A DNA stretch of 64,000 nt from CAWBRT01 sp963791145. GTDB lineage: Bacteria > Acidobacteriota > Terriglobia > Terriglobales > Acidobacteriaceae. The notes under the pieces are model-generated. The model ran no database searches. It was not told the origin of the DNA and saw only the letters and a program-made list of their open reading frames with translations. The position numbers were made by a program, and so were the translations under genes. Within the stretch, counting starts at the first letter, position 1, and each line of letters starts with the position of its first letter. Of the stretch, positions 43,249-51,799 are shown in pieces. The stretch lies in NCBI GenBank assembly GCA_963791145.1, contig CAWBRT010000011.1:744001-808000 (forward strand), written 5' to 3'.

Positions 43249-44851
43249 GGGTTGTCTTCCCCTTCTTTGACGCTTCTTTGGCGTAAATTTTGCTCTTCAG
43301 ATCGAAGGCTCCGGGGTTGTAAATACCGGCATCGGTGACCTTCAAGTCTTTGGCGATGATCGGGGTGAAGCGCATCTGGTTGAGGATGTCGCGCTCGAGA
43401 TCGATTCCGGGCGCGATCTCGATCAGCACCGGCCCCTCCGGCCTGAACTCGAAGACCGCCCGCTCGGTAACGTAGTGCACCTTCTGCCCCTTGCGGCGGG
43501 CCAGTTCGCCGTTGAAGGAAATCTGCTTCACCTTCTCGACGAGCTTCTTTTCCGTGCCTTCTTTGACGATGGTCACCTTGCCGCCGGAGAAGTCGACCTC
43601 CAACCCGCGCGCCGTGAAGGTGGAGCAGAAGATGACATGCCCGGCGTTCTGAGTGATGTCGATAAAACCGCCGCAGCCCGTGCAGCGGTCGCCGAACTTG
43701 GTGGCATTCACGTTGCCCGCGGAATCCATTTCCCCGGCGCCCATGAACGTATACGGAACTCCCATGCCGTTGTAGAAATCCATCTGCACCGGGTGCTCGA
43801 GCAGGGCGGAGGGACTGTGCGAGACGCCGAAATCGATGCCGCCCTCGGGAATGCCTCCGTAGACGCCGGATTCCACTGTGACCAGGATGTCGTTCGAAAG
43901 GCCCTCTTCAGCGGTGATCGACCCGATGACGTCGTTAGGAATGCCGGTGCCGAGATTGATGGCCGTGTCCAGGGTTAACTCCATGGCGGCGCGCCGGCCG
44001 ATCACCTTGCGAACCGAGAGCGCCAGTGGATCGATGGCCGCCTCCGGCAGCATCAGATCGCCGTTGAGAGAGGGATCGAAAAAGAAAGACGATGACTGGC
44101 GATGATCCAGTTCCGGGTTCTGGCAAACGACGATGGCATCGACGAAGAACCCGGGAACGACAACCTTCTGCGGATGAAGCGTTCCCGCCCTGGCCGTGCG
44201 CTTGACCTGGGCGATGACTTTTCCGCCGAAGCGCTTGGCCGCCAGTACGGCGCCGATCACCTCCAGCTTCATCGCCTCTTCTTCGAAGCTGATGTTGCCC
44301 AACTCATCGGCGGTGGTGCCGCGGATGATGGTGAAATCCAGGGGAATCGCCTTGTAGAACAGATACTCTTCCCCGCCGTACTCGATTACGTCGACGATGT
44401 CGGGCAGCGCTTGAGTGCGGGCATTCATCTTGCCGCCTTCAACGCGGGGATCGATATAGGTTCCCAGGCCGACTTTGCTCATCTTTCCCGGCAATCCGCA
44501 GGCCATGGAGCGGCAGAGCTGCGCCAGTTGGCCTTGCGGCAGGTTGTACGCCTCAATCTGATCAGCGACGATCATGTCCATGATGCGCGGGGCAAGCCCC
44601 CAATGGCCGCCGATGATGCGCTTGAGCATTCCCAGGTGAGCAAAGCGCTGGATGCCGCCCTCGCGATCGCACTGGCCGGCGGAGTGGACAAGGGTGAGAT
44701 CCTTCGGGCTGCCGCCGGACAGGAACTTCGCTTCCAGGGCCTTGAGAATGCTTTCGGCCGCGCCCACGATCGTCATGCCGACGGTGCAGATGGTGGCGCC
44801 GTCGTGGACGAGGTCGGCGGCTTGCGCCGCGCTGACAAAGTTAGCCTTCAT
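43232..44851 (-). CDS. Acyl-CoA:acetate/3-ketoacid CoA-transferase (fused alpha-beta)
   Basis: 539 residues, a single-chain family I CoA-transferase as in propionate CoA-transferase and YdiF. N-terminal half: DLVHDGATICTVGMTIVGAAESILKAL; C-terminal half with the thioester-forming glutamate in LVTVESGVYGGIPEGG, then DFGVSHSPSALLEHP and GGFIDITQNAGHVIFCSTF. It swaps CoA between short-chain acids in the cytoplasm. Lies 5 nt after the thiolase gene and before the reductase: together they form and use acetoacetyl-CoA. Confidence 0.92.
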   Translation of the reverse strand: MKANFVSAAQAADLVHDGATICTVGMTIVGAAESILKALEAKFLSGGSPKDLTLVHSAGQCDREGGIQRFAHLGMLKRIIGGHWGLAPRIMDMIVADQIEAYNLPQGQLAQLCRSMACGLPGKMSKVGLGTYIDPRVEGGKMNARTQALPDIVDVIEYGGEEYLFYKAIPLDFTIIRGTTADELGNISFEEEAMKLEVIGAVLAAKRFGGKVIAQVKRTARAGTLHPQKVVVPGFFVDAIVVCQNPELDHRQSSSFFFDPSLNGDLMLPEAAIDPLALSVRKVIGRRAAMELTLDTAINLGTGIPNDVIGSITAEEGLSNDILVTVESGVYGGIPEGGIDFGVSHSPSALLEHPVQMDFYNGMGVPYTFMGAGEMDSAGNVNATKFGDRCTGCGGFIDITQNAGHVIFCSTFTARGLEVDFSGGKVTIVKEGTEKKLVEKVKQISFNGELARRKGQKVHYVTERAVFEFRPEGPVLIEIAPGIDLERDILNQMRFTPIIAKDLKVTDAGIYNPGAFDLKSKIYAKEASKKGKTTHATQR

Positions 44852-44856
44852 AACGT

Positions 44857-46044
44857 TTACGCCTGCAGGTTCTCAAAGACAGTGGCGATTCCCTGCCCCC
44901 CGCCAATGCACATGCTGACCACGCCATAGCGGGCGCCGCGCCGCTTCAGCTCGTTCATCAGCTTGACGACGAGGATGGCGCCCGTGGCGCCGACCGGATG
45001 CCCCAGCGCAATCGCGCCGCCATTGACGTTTACCTTTTCTTCGGGAATCTTGAGATCGCGCACCACGGCCACAGCCTGCGAAGCAAAGGCCTCATTGATT
45101 TCAAACAGGGCGATATCGTCGAGGGTAAGGGCGGCTTTGGCTACGGCTTTCCTGGTCGCCGGCGCGGGGGCAAAGCCCATGACATCGGGATGATTGCCGA
45201 CCACGGCCTGGCTCTTGATCAAGAGCAGCGGCTTTACGCCGAGGGCCTTAGCCTTCTCCCGGCTCATTACCACCACGGCGGAGGCGCCATCATTGATGCC
45301 CGACGAGTTGGCCGCAGTCACCGAGCCGCCCTCCTTGAAAGCCGGCTTCATTTTGCTCAGTTGTTCCATGGTGAGGCCGAAGCGCGGATGCTCGTCCTGG
45401 CCGAAGAGCTTGGTTTCCCTGCCCGCCTTGATCTCGACGGGCAGAATCTCGTCCACGAACTTGCCGGCCTTGATCGCCGCCTCAGTCTTCTGCTGGCTGG
45501 AGAGCGCGAACTCATCCTGGCACTGCCGCGAAATGTGGTATTGCGCGGCGACGTTCTCCGCCGTGACCCCGTTCGGATACGGTCCCATCGGCCAAGTCAG
45601 GATCGTGAGCAAACCGTCTTCCAGCGTTTCGTGGCCGAACTTGTTGCCGAAACGATGCTTGCGGATGTAGTACGGCAACTGGTTCATGTTCTCGGTTCCA
45701 CAGGCCACGACGATCTCCGCCTCTTCCGTCTGGATCGCCTGCACGGCCGAGTTGATTGCCTGCAGCGCCGAACCGCATTGGCGGTTCACCGAGTACGCCG
45801 TCGTCTCCAGCGGCAATCCCGCCTTCAGCATGCAAACGCGGCCGATGAATCCACTCTCCGCGATCTGGCCGACGTTGCCGACAATGACCTCGTCCACCAG
45901 CTTGCCTTCGATGCCGGCGCGCTTCACGGCTTCCTTGATCACCAACCCGCCAAGATCGTGCTGATGGACGTCCTTCAGACTGCCGCCCATGGTACCGATC
46001 GCGGTCCTGGCCCCACTTACGATGACCACTTCTCTGGAAAGCAT
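44857..46044 (-). CDS. Acetyl-CoA acetyltransferase (thiolase II)
   Basis: 395 residues. Nucleophile Cys in YSVNRQCGSALQAINSAVQAI (about residue 88), GHETLEDGL and NGVTAENVA loops, His in GGAIALGHPVGATGA, and the second catalytic Cys in SMCIGGGQGIATVFE. Reversible condensation of two acetyl-CoA to acetoacetyl-CoA. First gene of an operon with the CoA-transferase and reductase, perhaps running on into ABC transporter set 2. Confidence 0.95.
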   Translation of the reverse strand: MLSREVVIVSGARTAIGTMGGSLKDVHQHDLGGLVIKEAVKRAGIEGKLVDEVIVGNVGQIAESGFIGRVCMLKAGLPLETTAYSVNRQCGSALQAINSAVQAIQTEEAEIVVACGTENMNQLPYYIRKHRFGNKFGHETLEDGLLTILTWPMGPYPNGVTAENVAAQYHISRQCQDEFALSSQQKTEAAIKAGKFVDEILPVEIKAGRETKLFGQDEHPRFGLTMEQLSKMKPAFKEGGSVTAANSSGINDGASAVVVMSREKAKALGVKPLLLIKSQAVVGNHPDVMGFAPAPATRKAVAKAALTLDDIALFEINEAFASQAVAVVRDLKIPEEKVNVNGGAIALGHPVGATGAILVVKLMNELKRRGARYGVVSMCIGGGQGIATVFENLQA

Positions 46045-46516
46045 GTTGACTACTCCTTCAGGCTGCGCCGCAGACGCAGTAAATCACCCCGGCACTTCCG
46101 CTTCTCATTCGCCGGAGTTGGATGCTCTTGCCAGTCGCGCACAACAGCTACAGATTTCTCAAGCGAGCAGGGAAATACTTTGCTTTCGGAAGTCAGGTAG
46201 ATCCTTCGTTCCCGCCCCCGACCGCCAGCTTAACCGGTTGACCGCGGCAGTCAGAGGCCTTCCCAGCCACCTGTTGCGAGGCGAATGTTAGTTACTAATT
46301 TTGTCGAGACGACAGCACAGAATTATAGACCAGAGGTGCAGCCGTTCGGCGTTGCGCTGGGTCACCTAACCAAGTGAGCAAGAAAAAGCCGGCGGACTCC
46401 GCCTAATCCATTAAGAACAATGGGCTTGCAGCAAAGTAGCCGGTTGGTTCGCGAACGCCCCGGAACATCGCAACCCGCCATGAACAGCATCTTAGAACCC
46501 AGTCCGAGGAGCCGCT
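46045..46516. other. Gene-free divergent region upstream of the thiolase operon
   Basis: 472 nt between divergent genes. A palindrome TTAGT-T-ACTAA at 46288-46298 is the only candidate operator seen. Confidence 0.45.
46288..46298. promoter_or_regulatory. Palindromic operator candidate
   Basis: TTAGT-T-ACTAA, perfect 5-bp arms with one central base, AT-rich in a GC-rich gap, 244 nt upstream of the thiolase ATG. Shape fits TetR-type sites; no such regulator is in the window. Confidence 0.3.
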
Positions 46517-47047
46517 ATGATGCGCTATGCATTTGGGAAGAGCGTAGCCTGGCTTGCGAATTCTCCGCTGTGGATTGCCGGGGTTGTCGCTCTGTTCGCC
46601 GTTTCTGCCGGACTCTTTGAATTCCTCATTCATTCGCTTGTGCTGCGAACGGGCGCTTCGCCAGCGACGCAATCACTGCTGGACGCCGCGATCGTAGGCG
46701 TGGCAGCGGCGTTTGCTCCTCTCCTGGTTCTGCTGGTCGTGCGGGAACGGCACCGCAGGGTGCTGGAGGATCTCCGCCGGATAGCTGAAGTCAACCATCA
46801 TGTCCGCAATGCGCTGCAAGCCATCGTTTACAACGAGTACCTGCCGCGATCCGAGGACACCAGGAAGGCGGTGCTTGCCGGTGTGGACCGCATCGACAAT
46901 ATCCTGCAGGAACTCTTCCCTGTCGTCGGCAATCGGTCGGAAGACCTGGGATGGAAGGTGGTCAGCATCAGCGGCGCCAGAGCGTTTGTTCCGGACCGGA
47001 GACATAGAACCAAGGGACATCGAGACGAAAGCCCTGGAAAAACGTAG
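46517..47047 (+). CDS. Membrane protein with histidine-kinase-like dimerisation helix, no ATPase
   Basis: 176 residues. Two membrane helices at about 18-40 and 58-80 (AAIVGVAAAFAPLLVLLVV), then a cytoplasmic part: RERHRRVLEDLRRIAEVNHHVRNALQAIVYNEYL. The NHHVRNALQAI segment looks like the H box of a histidine kinase (HHxRN), followed by a second helix (VLAGVDRIDNILQELFPVVG), but the protein ends without an ATP-binding domain. It may be a DHp remnant, or a dimerisation or phosphotransfer element. Function unknown. Ribosome site GAGGAG. Confidence 0.7.
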   Translation: MMRYAFGKSVAWLANSPLWIAGVVALFAVSAGLFEFLIHSLVLRTGASPATQSLLDAAIVGVAAAFAPLLVLLVVRERHRRVLEDLRRIAEVNHHVRNALQAIVYNEYLPRSEDTRKAVLAGVDRIDNILQELFPVVGNRSEDLGWKVVSISGARAFVPDRRHRTKGHRDESPGKT

Positions 47048-47194
47048 TCCCAAACTCCCTCGGAATTCGCGGCCATTATATTTTCGAGAAAACTATTGTC
47101 CTTGCCGCAATTCGTTCAATGCTTCGTATAAACACGCTGGGAGGCAATCGACTTGAGCGCGACATGACCTTTCCGACATGAAGCGGACGGCTAC

Positions 47195-47279
47195 AGCGGA
47201 TTCAAAGTGGCTGTACCCTTCGCTATCATCGCCGGGCTGATCGCCCGGCTACGGCACGGGGAATACCTTCCGCGAATCC
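47195..47279. repeat. Palindromic intergenic repeat, copy 2 (expanded)
   Basis: Same ends as 15948-15983 (AGCGGATTCAAAG ... ATACCTTCCGCGAATCC) with about 50 nt inside, including a perfect hairpin GCCGGGC-TGATC-GCCCGGC at 47231-47249. Confidence 0.5.
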
Positions 47280-47283
47280 TGTC

Positions 47284-47310
47284 TAAAGTTCTCATCGTTT
47301 GTGCCGATGA
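47284..47310 (+). promoter_or_regulatory. Strong sigma28 (FliA/SigD)-type promoter
   Basis: TAAAGTTC, exactly 11 nt, GCCGATGA: 7 of 8 matches to each FliA element with the canonical spacer. Transcription would begin near 47317 and meet a terminator at 47370-47397. Confidence 0.65.
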
Positions 47311-47369
47311 TTCTTGTACACGATTGATACACCGTGCCGCAGTTTGAAGGGTACTTGGGTCCCAGAAAG

Positions 47370-47397
47370 AGGGCAGGCCAACCAACCTGCCCTTTTT
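47370..47397 (+). terminator. Rho-independent terminator
   Basis: AGGGCAGG / CCTGCCCT, 8 perfect pairs, 8-nt loop, followed at once by TTTT. It sits 40 nt before a start codon, so it acts as an attenuator of that gene or ends a short RNA from the promoter at 47284. Confidence 0.75.
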
Positions 47398-47436
47398 CAA
47401 TATTCGCGGCCCGAGCACTGCGGGGAGGACAAGCTT

Positions 47437-47670
47437 ATGAAGAAGAAGATGAGAGATGCCAATCGTCAATGGGTTCAGCGGAAACCGACCGTACCGCCAA
47501 CTCCGGCCACCACCGAATTCGAACGCGTTGTCAGCGAATTCAAACTGACGCCTGATGAGTACGTCCGCTCAGCCCGCCTTCGCGACTGGGTGCATGAAAA
47601 CAAGGACGAGAAATACGTTCCCGAAGCTCTTCTTCGGGCCTGGAACTTCAGGGTCGACGCGAGGCTGTAG
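47437..47670 (+). CDS. Small soluble protein of unknown function (77 residues)
   Basis: MKKKMRDANRQWVQRKPTV, then a Pro/Thr-rich hinge, a helical part (TEFERVVSEFKLTPDEYVRS) and a C-terminal charged section. No signal peptide or membrane helix. I do not recognise the family. A good ribosome site (GGGGAGGAC) and a clean stop support expression. Preceded by a sigma28-type promoter and a terminator, so expression may be tied to motility. Confidence 0.65.
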   Translation: MKKKMRDANRQWVQRKPTVPPTPATTEFERVVSEFKLTPDEYVRSARLRDWVHENKDEKYVPEALLRAWNFRVDARL

Positions 47671-47681
47671 ACATACGCAGT

Positions 47682-48137
47682 TCAGTTCTTGCCAAATCCA
47701 GCTTCGCTGAAAACCTTTACCGCTTCGGGGCTGGTGATGAAGCGAATGAACTTGGCCGCGCTCTGCCGTTTGCCGCTTTGGGCGAGTATGGCGGCGCGGT
47801 AAACAGTGACCGTCTGCAACTCAGCCGGTAATGGCCGGACAACAATTCCCTTCACGGGCAGCAGCTCGCTCATCTGTCGCGCACCCAACTCAAACTTCCC
47901 CTGGGCGATCGGCTCTCCTACGGATGACGTAATCAGCGTGGTCTTGCTCTTAACCTGCCCGGCGATGCCGAGTTTCTCCAGCAACTGAGCAAATGCGACG
48001 CCGCTGGCGGCGCCTGACTTAGGATCGGAGTAGACGAGCGATTGGGCATTCAATACGGCCTGGCGGAGCTTCTGCGCGGTGGAAATATCGGCCACGGAAG
48101 CGCTCAGGTAGATTACGACCGCGGCACAACCAATCAT
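47682..48137 (-). pseudogene. modA: Truncated ModA-like molybdate-binding protein (C-terminal half)
   Basis: About 150 codons match the second half of ModA-type periplasmic proteins: DISTAQKLRQAVLNAQSLVYSDPKSGAASGVAFAQLLEKLGI, ITSSVGEPIAQGKFELGARQMSELLPV, GIVVRPLPAELQTVTVY, FIRFITSPEAVKVF. The signal peptide and first lobe (about 100 residues) are missing; the apparent start (MIGCAAVVIYL) is neither a convincing signal nor preceded by a ribosome site. No modB or modC is near. A degraded gene. Confidence 0.75.
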
Positions 48138-48301
48138 TTCCTAGCCGATGACGTTATGGAAGAACCTCTCCTTCCGGCATAGGGGCGTATCCGGCCATTT
48201 GAGAAACCAGGCGTGGGCGTAGATGTCTCAGACGAGAAACTGGCGCGATACACGCTAAAATAACTATTCTAAGTTAGGCTCCAGAAACTTATAGCGATCT
48301 C

Positions 48302-49501
48302 ATGACCGAACAAGTCAGTATCAATGCCCAAGTCGTGCCGCTTTCCTCGAGCAAGCGCTGGCGAGTCTTTGCCGCCGCATGTCTGGCGCATATCACCCAC
48401 GACGGCTTCACCGATATGCTTTACGTGTTCTTCCCCATCTGGCAGCAGACGTTCCAGTTGAGCTTCGCCGGTGTGGGTCTGCTGAAGGCCCTGTTTTCCG
48501 GGGCGGTCTCCGGATTTCAACTGCCGGCAGGCATACTGGCCCGCAGAGCGGGGACGGCGATGGTCCTGGGCCTGGGCACGGTATTGACTTCTATTGCCTT
48601 GGCCGCTGTCGGCTTTGCTCCCTCCGCGGCCGTGCTGGGTGCGCTTTTGTTTTTGGGAGGACTGGGATCCAGCACTCAGCATCCACTCTCTTCCTCCGCC
48701 ATCTCCAACACCAATGAAGGCAGCGCCTCCCGTGTCGCGCTGAGCACCTATAACTTTTCCGGCGACATCGGGAAACTGATTCTTCCCGCCAGCGCCGCCG
48801 TGCTGATTTCGTTTGCGGGATGGCGTCCGGCGATCACCACGCTCGGGCTCTGCGGGTTGCTGGCTGCGGCCCTGGTGGTCGCGGGTTTGCTCAACATACC
48901 GTTGCAGCCAGTACGGGAAAAGGACCCGCTGAAGAAGTTCTCCCTGCGGAGCTTTCAGAACCTGCGGCCATTTGGAGCGCTGGCCTCCATCGGGATACTG
49001 GATAGCGCCACGCGCATGGGCTTCCTGACATTTATGCCGTTTGTTCTGCGCGACAAAGGTGCTGGGATCCCTACCATAGGACTAGCCCTCAGCCTGATCT
49101 TTGCCGGCGGCGCAATCGGCAAGTTCGTATGCGGAGTGCTGGCTACCCGCCTTGGAATCCTGACTTCCGTGATCGTTACCGAAGTGGCGACCAGTGCTTT
49201 CATCTGCGGCGTGATTGGCCTCAATCTCAAGGGAGCCCTCATACTCTGCCCGCTGCTGGGCATTGCTCTGAATGGAACCTCTTCCGTACTTTATGGCTCG
49301 GTTCCGGAGATGGTCCCGGTGGAAATCAGGAACGAAGCCTTTGCCGTCTTCTACACCTGCACGATTGGCGCGGGCGCTGTCTCGCCCTTCATCTTCGGAC
49401 TGCTCAGCGACGTTGTGGGCGTGCTCGTCACGGTGGCGCTGGTCGCGGCAGTCGCCCTGCTGACCCTTCCGCTCACGATTCCATTGCGAGGCAAGGTTTA
49501 G
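48302..49501 (+). CDS. MFS transporter, Fsr (fosmidomycin-resistance)-like
   Basis: 399 residues, about 12 membrane helices. The first helix carries CLAHITHDGFTDMLYVFFPIW, the H-x-x-H-D-x-x-x-D pattern typical of Fsr-like efflux carriers, followed by GLLKALFSGAVSGFQLPAGILARR. A long cytoplasmic loop at about 195-220 separates the halves. Likely drug or metabolite efflux; no regulator adjacent. Starts 164 nt from the opposite-strand modA stump. Confidence 0.85.
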   Translation: MTEQVSINAQVVPLSSSKRWRVFAAACLAHITHDGFTDMLYVFFPIWQQTFQLSFAGVGLLKALFSGAVSGFQLPAGILARRAGTAMVLGLGTVLTSIALAAVGFAPSAAVLGALLFLGGLGSSTQHPLSSSAISNTNEGSASRVALSTYNFSGDIGKLILPASAAVLISFAGWRPAITTLGLCGLLAAALVVAGLLNIPLQPVREKDPLKKFSLRSFQNLRPFGALASIGILDSATRMGFLTFMPFVLRDKGAGIPTIGLALSLIFAGGAIGKFVCGVLATRLGILTSVIVTEVATSAFICGVIGLNLKGALILCPLLGIALNGTSSVLYGSVPEMVPVEIRNEAFAVFYTCTIGAGAVSPFIFGLLSDVVGVLVTVALVAAVALLTLPLTIPLRGKV

Positions 49502-49749
49502 GCTAAAGTCCCGCTCGTGCCCGGGAACTGGCAGCACACAAGGGATCTGGTTACCGCAACTCTCCTTTGCCTTACCGGGGTCCGGCAACGGCAGGTCGCC
49601 CAGAGATTCGCAGACGCCGGATTCGGCCGCTGCTGACGATCCCGGTTCTGCCAGGGCAGGACGGCGAAGTGCACCTCCGAGGAGGGGCCAGCGGGCAGTT
49701 CCCTCCTCAATACCGGACATTCATTTAAATCACGACAGCACAATGTTCC

Positions 49750-51243
49750 TCATGCTACTGCGGACGAGCTTCCTCCCTGTATGACGCGGGTCTTCCGTTC
49801 CATGCTGGCGGGCGTATTGGTAGCCAGACTAAGCGCCACAAATACCACCGTGTTGACGACCAGAGCGACAAAGCCGGCGTTGAAGTGAACTCCCAGGAAG
49901 CCGACAGGATCAAGTTTGCTGAGAATGAGATAGAAGACCAGAAACTCGCCCACGATCAGCCCGGCGAAAGAGGCGATCTTGGTAGCCCTCTTCCAGAACA
50001 AGCCCAGGACAATCATGGGGAAGAACTGGGTCACGCCCGAGTAACCGGTGAGCAGCAAGTTGACCAGCATGTTGGGGAGATAGATGGCCGATGCCAGTGC
50101 AGTACCTGTCAAGACGAGAACAACGAGCTTGGCAAGCTGTGCCTGAGACTGTTGCGGCATGTTCTTGCCTATCGTCCTGCAAACGATGTTGCGAGTGAAG
50201 ATCATCGATGTAGACAAGATAAGGTCGGCGGCGGGGATCATACAGGCCAGCGCGCCGGCGCCGCCCACAAGCCCCAGTGCCCAGCCGGGAAGCAGCTGGC
50301 GGACGATGGTCATGAACGCCATGTCGGGAACTTTCAGCGCCGGAGTAAGAACCAGCAAGGCAGTGAACCCGATCAGCATCGGGAACAACATGCAAATCTG
50401 GTAAAGAGGCAAAAACACGGCATTGTGCCGCAGCACGTCCGGGTTCTTAGCACTGAAGCTATTCGCATAAAAGTGGGGCCACATATAGAAGCCAAGACCG
50501 GTTAGAAGGAGGGTGGATATCACCCAGGTTACATCGAGAGTCTTGGTTCCTCCGGGGAGAGCCAGGAATCCGGGTTTAGCGGCGTCCAGCGCTTCAAACA
50601 TGCCGCCCACACTACCGAAGTAATGGATAGGCAGATAGAGGCCGAAGAAAGCCACCGCCAGGATCATAACAATGTCTTTGATTACGGCGGTGGCGGCAAC
50701 TCCCTTGAGGCCGCTCAAATAAACAAACAATGCAACCATGGTGAAGGCGATGAGCATGGCCGGCACCCTGGTGATAATTCCATAGGAGCAGGTCTCGATA
50801 ATCAGGCCCAGGCCCGTGAGCTGAAGCTGCAAGTACGGCACAAGAAAGGTTACGCCAACAAAGGCGGTGAGGATGCCAAGTCCGGGACTCGCATAGAGAA
50901 GCTCAACCAGATCGGGTTGAGTCATCAAGCTGTGGCGACGGCCGACGGGAGACATTGCCGGCAAAAGGTAGTAGCCGACCACGTAGGCGAGGCAACAGTA
51001 TCCTAATATATAGAAGGTCGGGCCGCCCCGGGCGTACGCCCAGCCGCTGCCGCCAAGAAAAGCGAAGGCAGTATAGATCTCACCCGCGAGAATGAACCAG
51101 TTCAGCCCGCGACCGAAGTTGCGGCCGCCTACGGCCCATTGTTCGAGCGTCATCTTCTGCTTCATGCCTGGGATCATGCCAACGATAGTGGCGCCGAGTA
51201 CAAAGAGAAGAATCACCCCAAGAGCAGTCATTTGGCTCGTCAT
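49750..51243 (-). CDS. Sodium:solute symporter (SSS family)
   Basis: 497 residues, about 13 membrane helices. ATG 51243 (MTSQMTALGVILLFVLGATIVG) follows AAGGAT. Family signatures: WAVGGRNFGRGLNWFILAGEIYTAFAFLGGSGWAYARGGPTFYIL near the N-terminus (sodium site region) and IFTRNIVCRTIGKNM after helix 9. Imports an organic acid or amino acid with sodium. Forms a unit with the DUF3311 protein upstream (5 nt), a 55-residue membrane protein and the M20 peptidase. Confidence 0.92.
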   Translation of the reverse strand: MTSQMTALGVILLFVLGATIVGMIPGMKQKMTLEQWAVGGRNFGRGLNWFILAGEIYTAFAFLGGSGWAYARGGPTFYILGYCCLAYVVGYYLLPAMSPVGRRHSLMTQPDLVELLYASPGLGILTAFVGVTFLVPYLQLQLTGLGLIIETCSYGIITRVPAMLIAFTMVALFVYLSGLKGVAATAVIKDIVMILAVAFFGLYLPIHYFGSVGGMFEALDAAKPGFLALPGGTKTLDVTWVISTLLLTGLGFYMWPHFYANSFSAKNPDVLRHNAVFLPLYQICMLFPMLIGFTALLVLTPALKVPDMAFMTIVRQLLPGWALGLVGGAGALACMIPAADLILSTSMIFTRNIVCRTIGKNMPQQSQAQLAKLVVLVLTGTALASAIYLPNMLVNLLLTGYSGVTQFFPMIVLGLFWKRATKIASFAGLIVGEFLVFYLILSKLDPVGFLGVHFNAGFVALVVNTVVFVALSLATNTPASMERKTRVIQGGSSSAVA

Positions 51244-51247
51244 AGTC

Positions 51248-51457
51248 TTAATCCTTCCCTGCTGAGTCGGCGTTACGCTTCGAATCGATCTTGTAGAGTA
51301 TCGACAGACAGATAAAGGTGACAGGGATGCCGGCAACCAACCAAAAGGCCAGGAAAGGAAGGCCAAAAACAATCGGTTTGACCCGGTTGACGAAGGGGAT
51401 CATGCCTGCGATCCATAAAAATGGAAACAGGGTTAGTATGACCCTTATTAAATTCAT
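51248..51457 (-). CDS. DUF3311-type small membrane protein, symporter partner
   Basis: 69 residues, two membrane helices (VILTLFPFLWIAGMIPFVNRV and PIVFGLPFLAFWLVAGIPVTFICLSILYKID). DUF3311 proteins are regularly encoded just before SSS symporters, as here with a 4-nt gap, and are thought to be accessory subunits. Short charged C-terminus. Confidence 0.85.
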   Translation of the reverse strand: MNLIRVILTLFPFLWIAGMIPFVNRVKPIVFGLPFLAFWLVAGIPVTFICLSILYKIDSKRNADSAGKD

Positions 51458-51550
51458 AATCTCACCTCAGTTATCAGGCTGCTTTGAATCCCACTGCGAG
51501 AGTGTCCTAACTATTTGTGGCAGTTTCCACTAAACGCTATCGCGCCTTGT

Positions 51551-51718
51551 TCATGGACGCCTGAGAAATCTCAAGTAGAAAGCTGCGAACACCAAGACAA
51601 TGCCAATATTCACTGTCAGCCGTCCCCAGAATCGGTTTCTGAAGAACACGAAATCTAAACCGACTATGACGGCTGCCATCGCCACCACGTAAAGCACGAC
51701 AGCTACCTGTCTGCCCAT
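51551..51718 (-). CDS. Small two-helix membrane protein (55 residues)
   Basis: Open frame MGRQVAVVLYVVAMAAVIVG, then LDFVFFRNRFWGRLTVNIGI and VLVFAAFYLRFLRRP, stop at 51551. Two membrane helices (about 4-25 and 34-52) joined by a basic/aromatic loop FFRNRFWGR. Codon use and the regular hydrophobic pattern indicate a real gene; I have the impression of a widespread unnamed small protein with an NIGIVLVFAAFY helix. Weak ribosome site. Lies between the M20 peptidase and the DUF3311 gene on the same strand. Confidence 0.65.
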   Translation of the reverse strand: MGRQVAVVLYVVAMAAVIVGLDFVFFRNRFWGRLTVNIGIVLVFAAFYLRFLRRP

Positions 51719-51799
51719 TTCAGATTCTCGCTTAAATTTGAAGGCACGCCTTCATACCTTGTGCCCTGAGGCTGCTTCACAGGCAAAATAGCCAAGTTG

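Larger units (their letters stand above)
47048..47436. other. Gene-free stretch with repeat, sigma28-type promoter and terminator
   Basis: 389 nt. Contains the intergenic repeat at 47195-47279, the promoter at 47284-47310, and the terminator at 47370-47397, then the ribosome site of the next gene. Confidence 0.65.
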
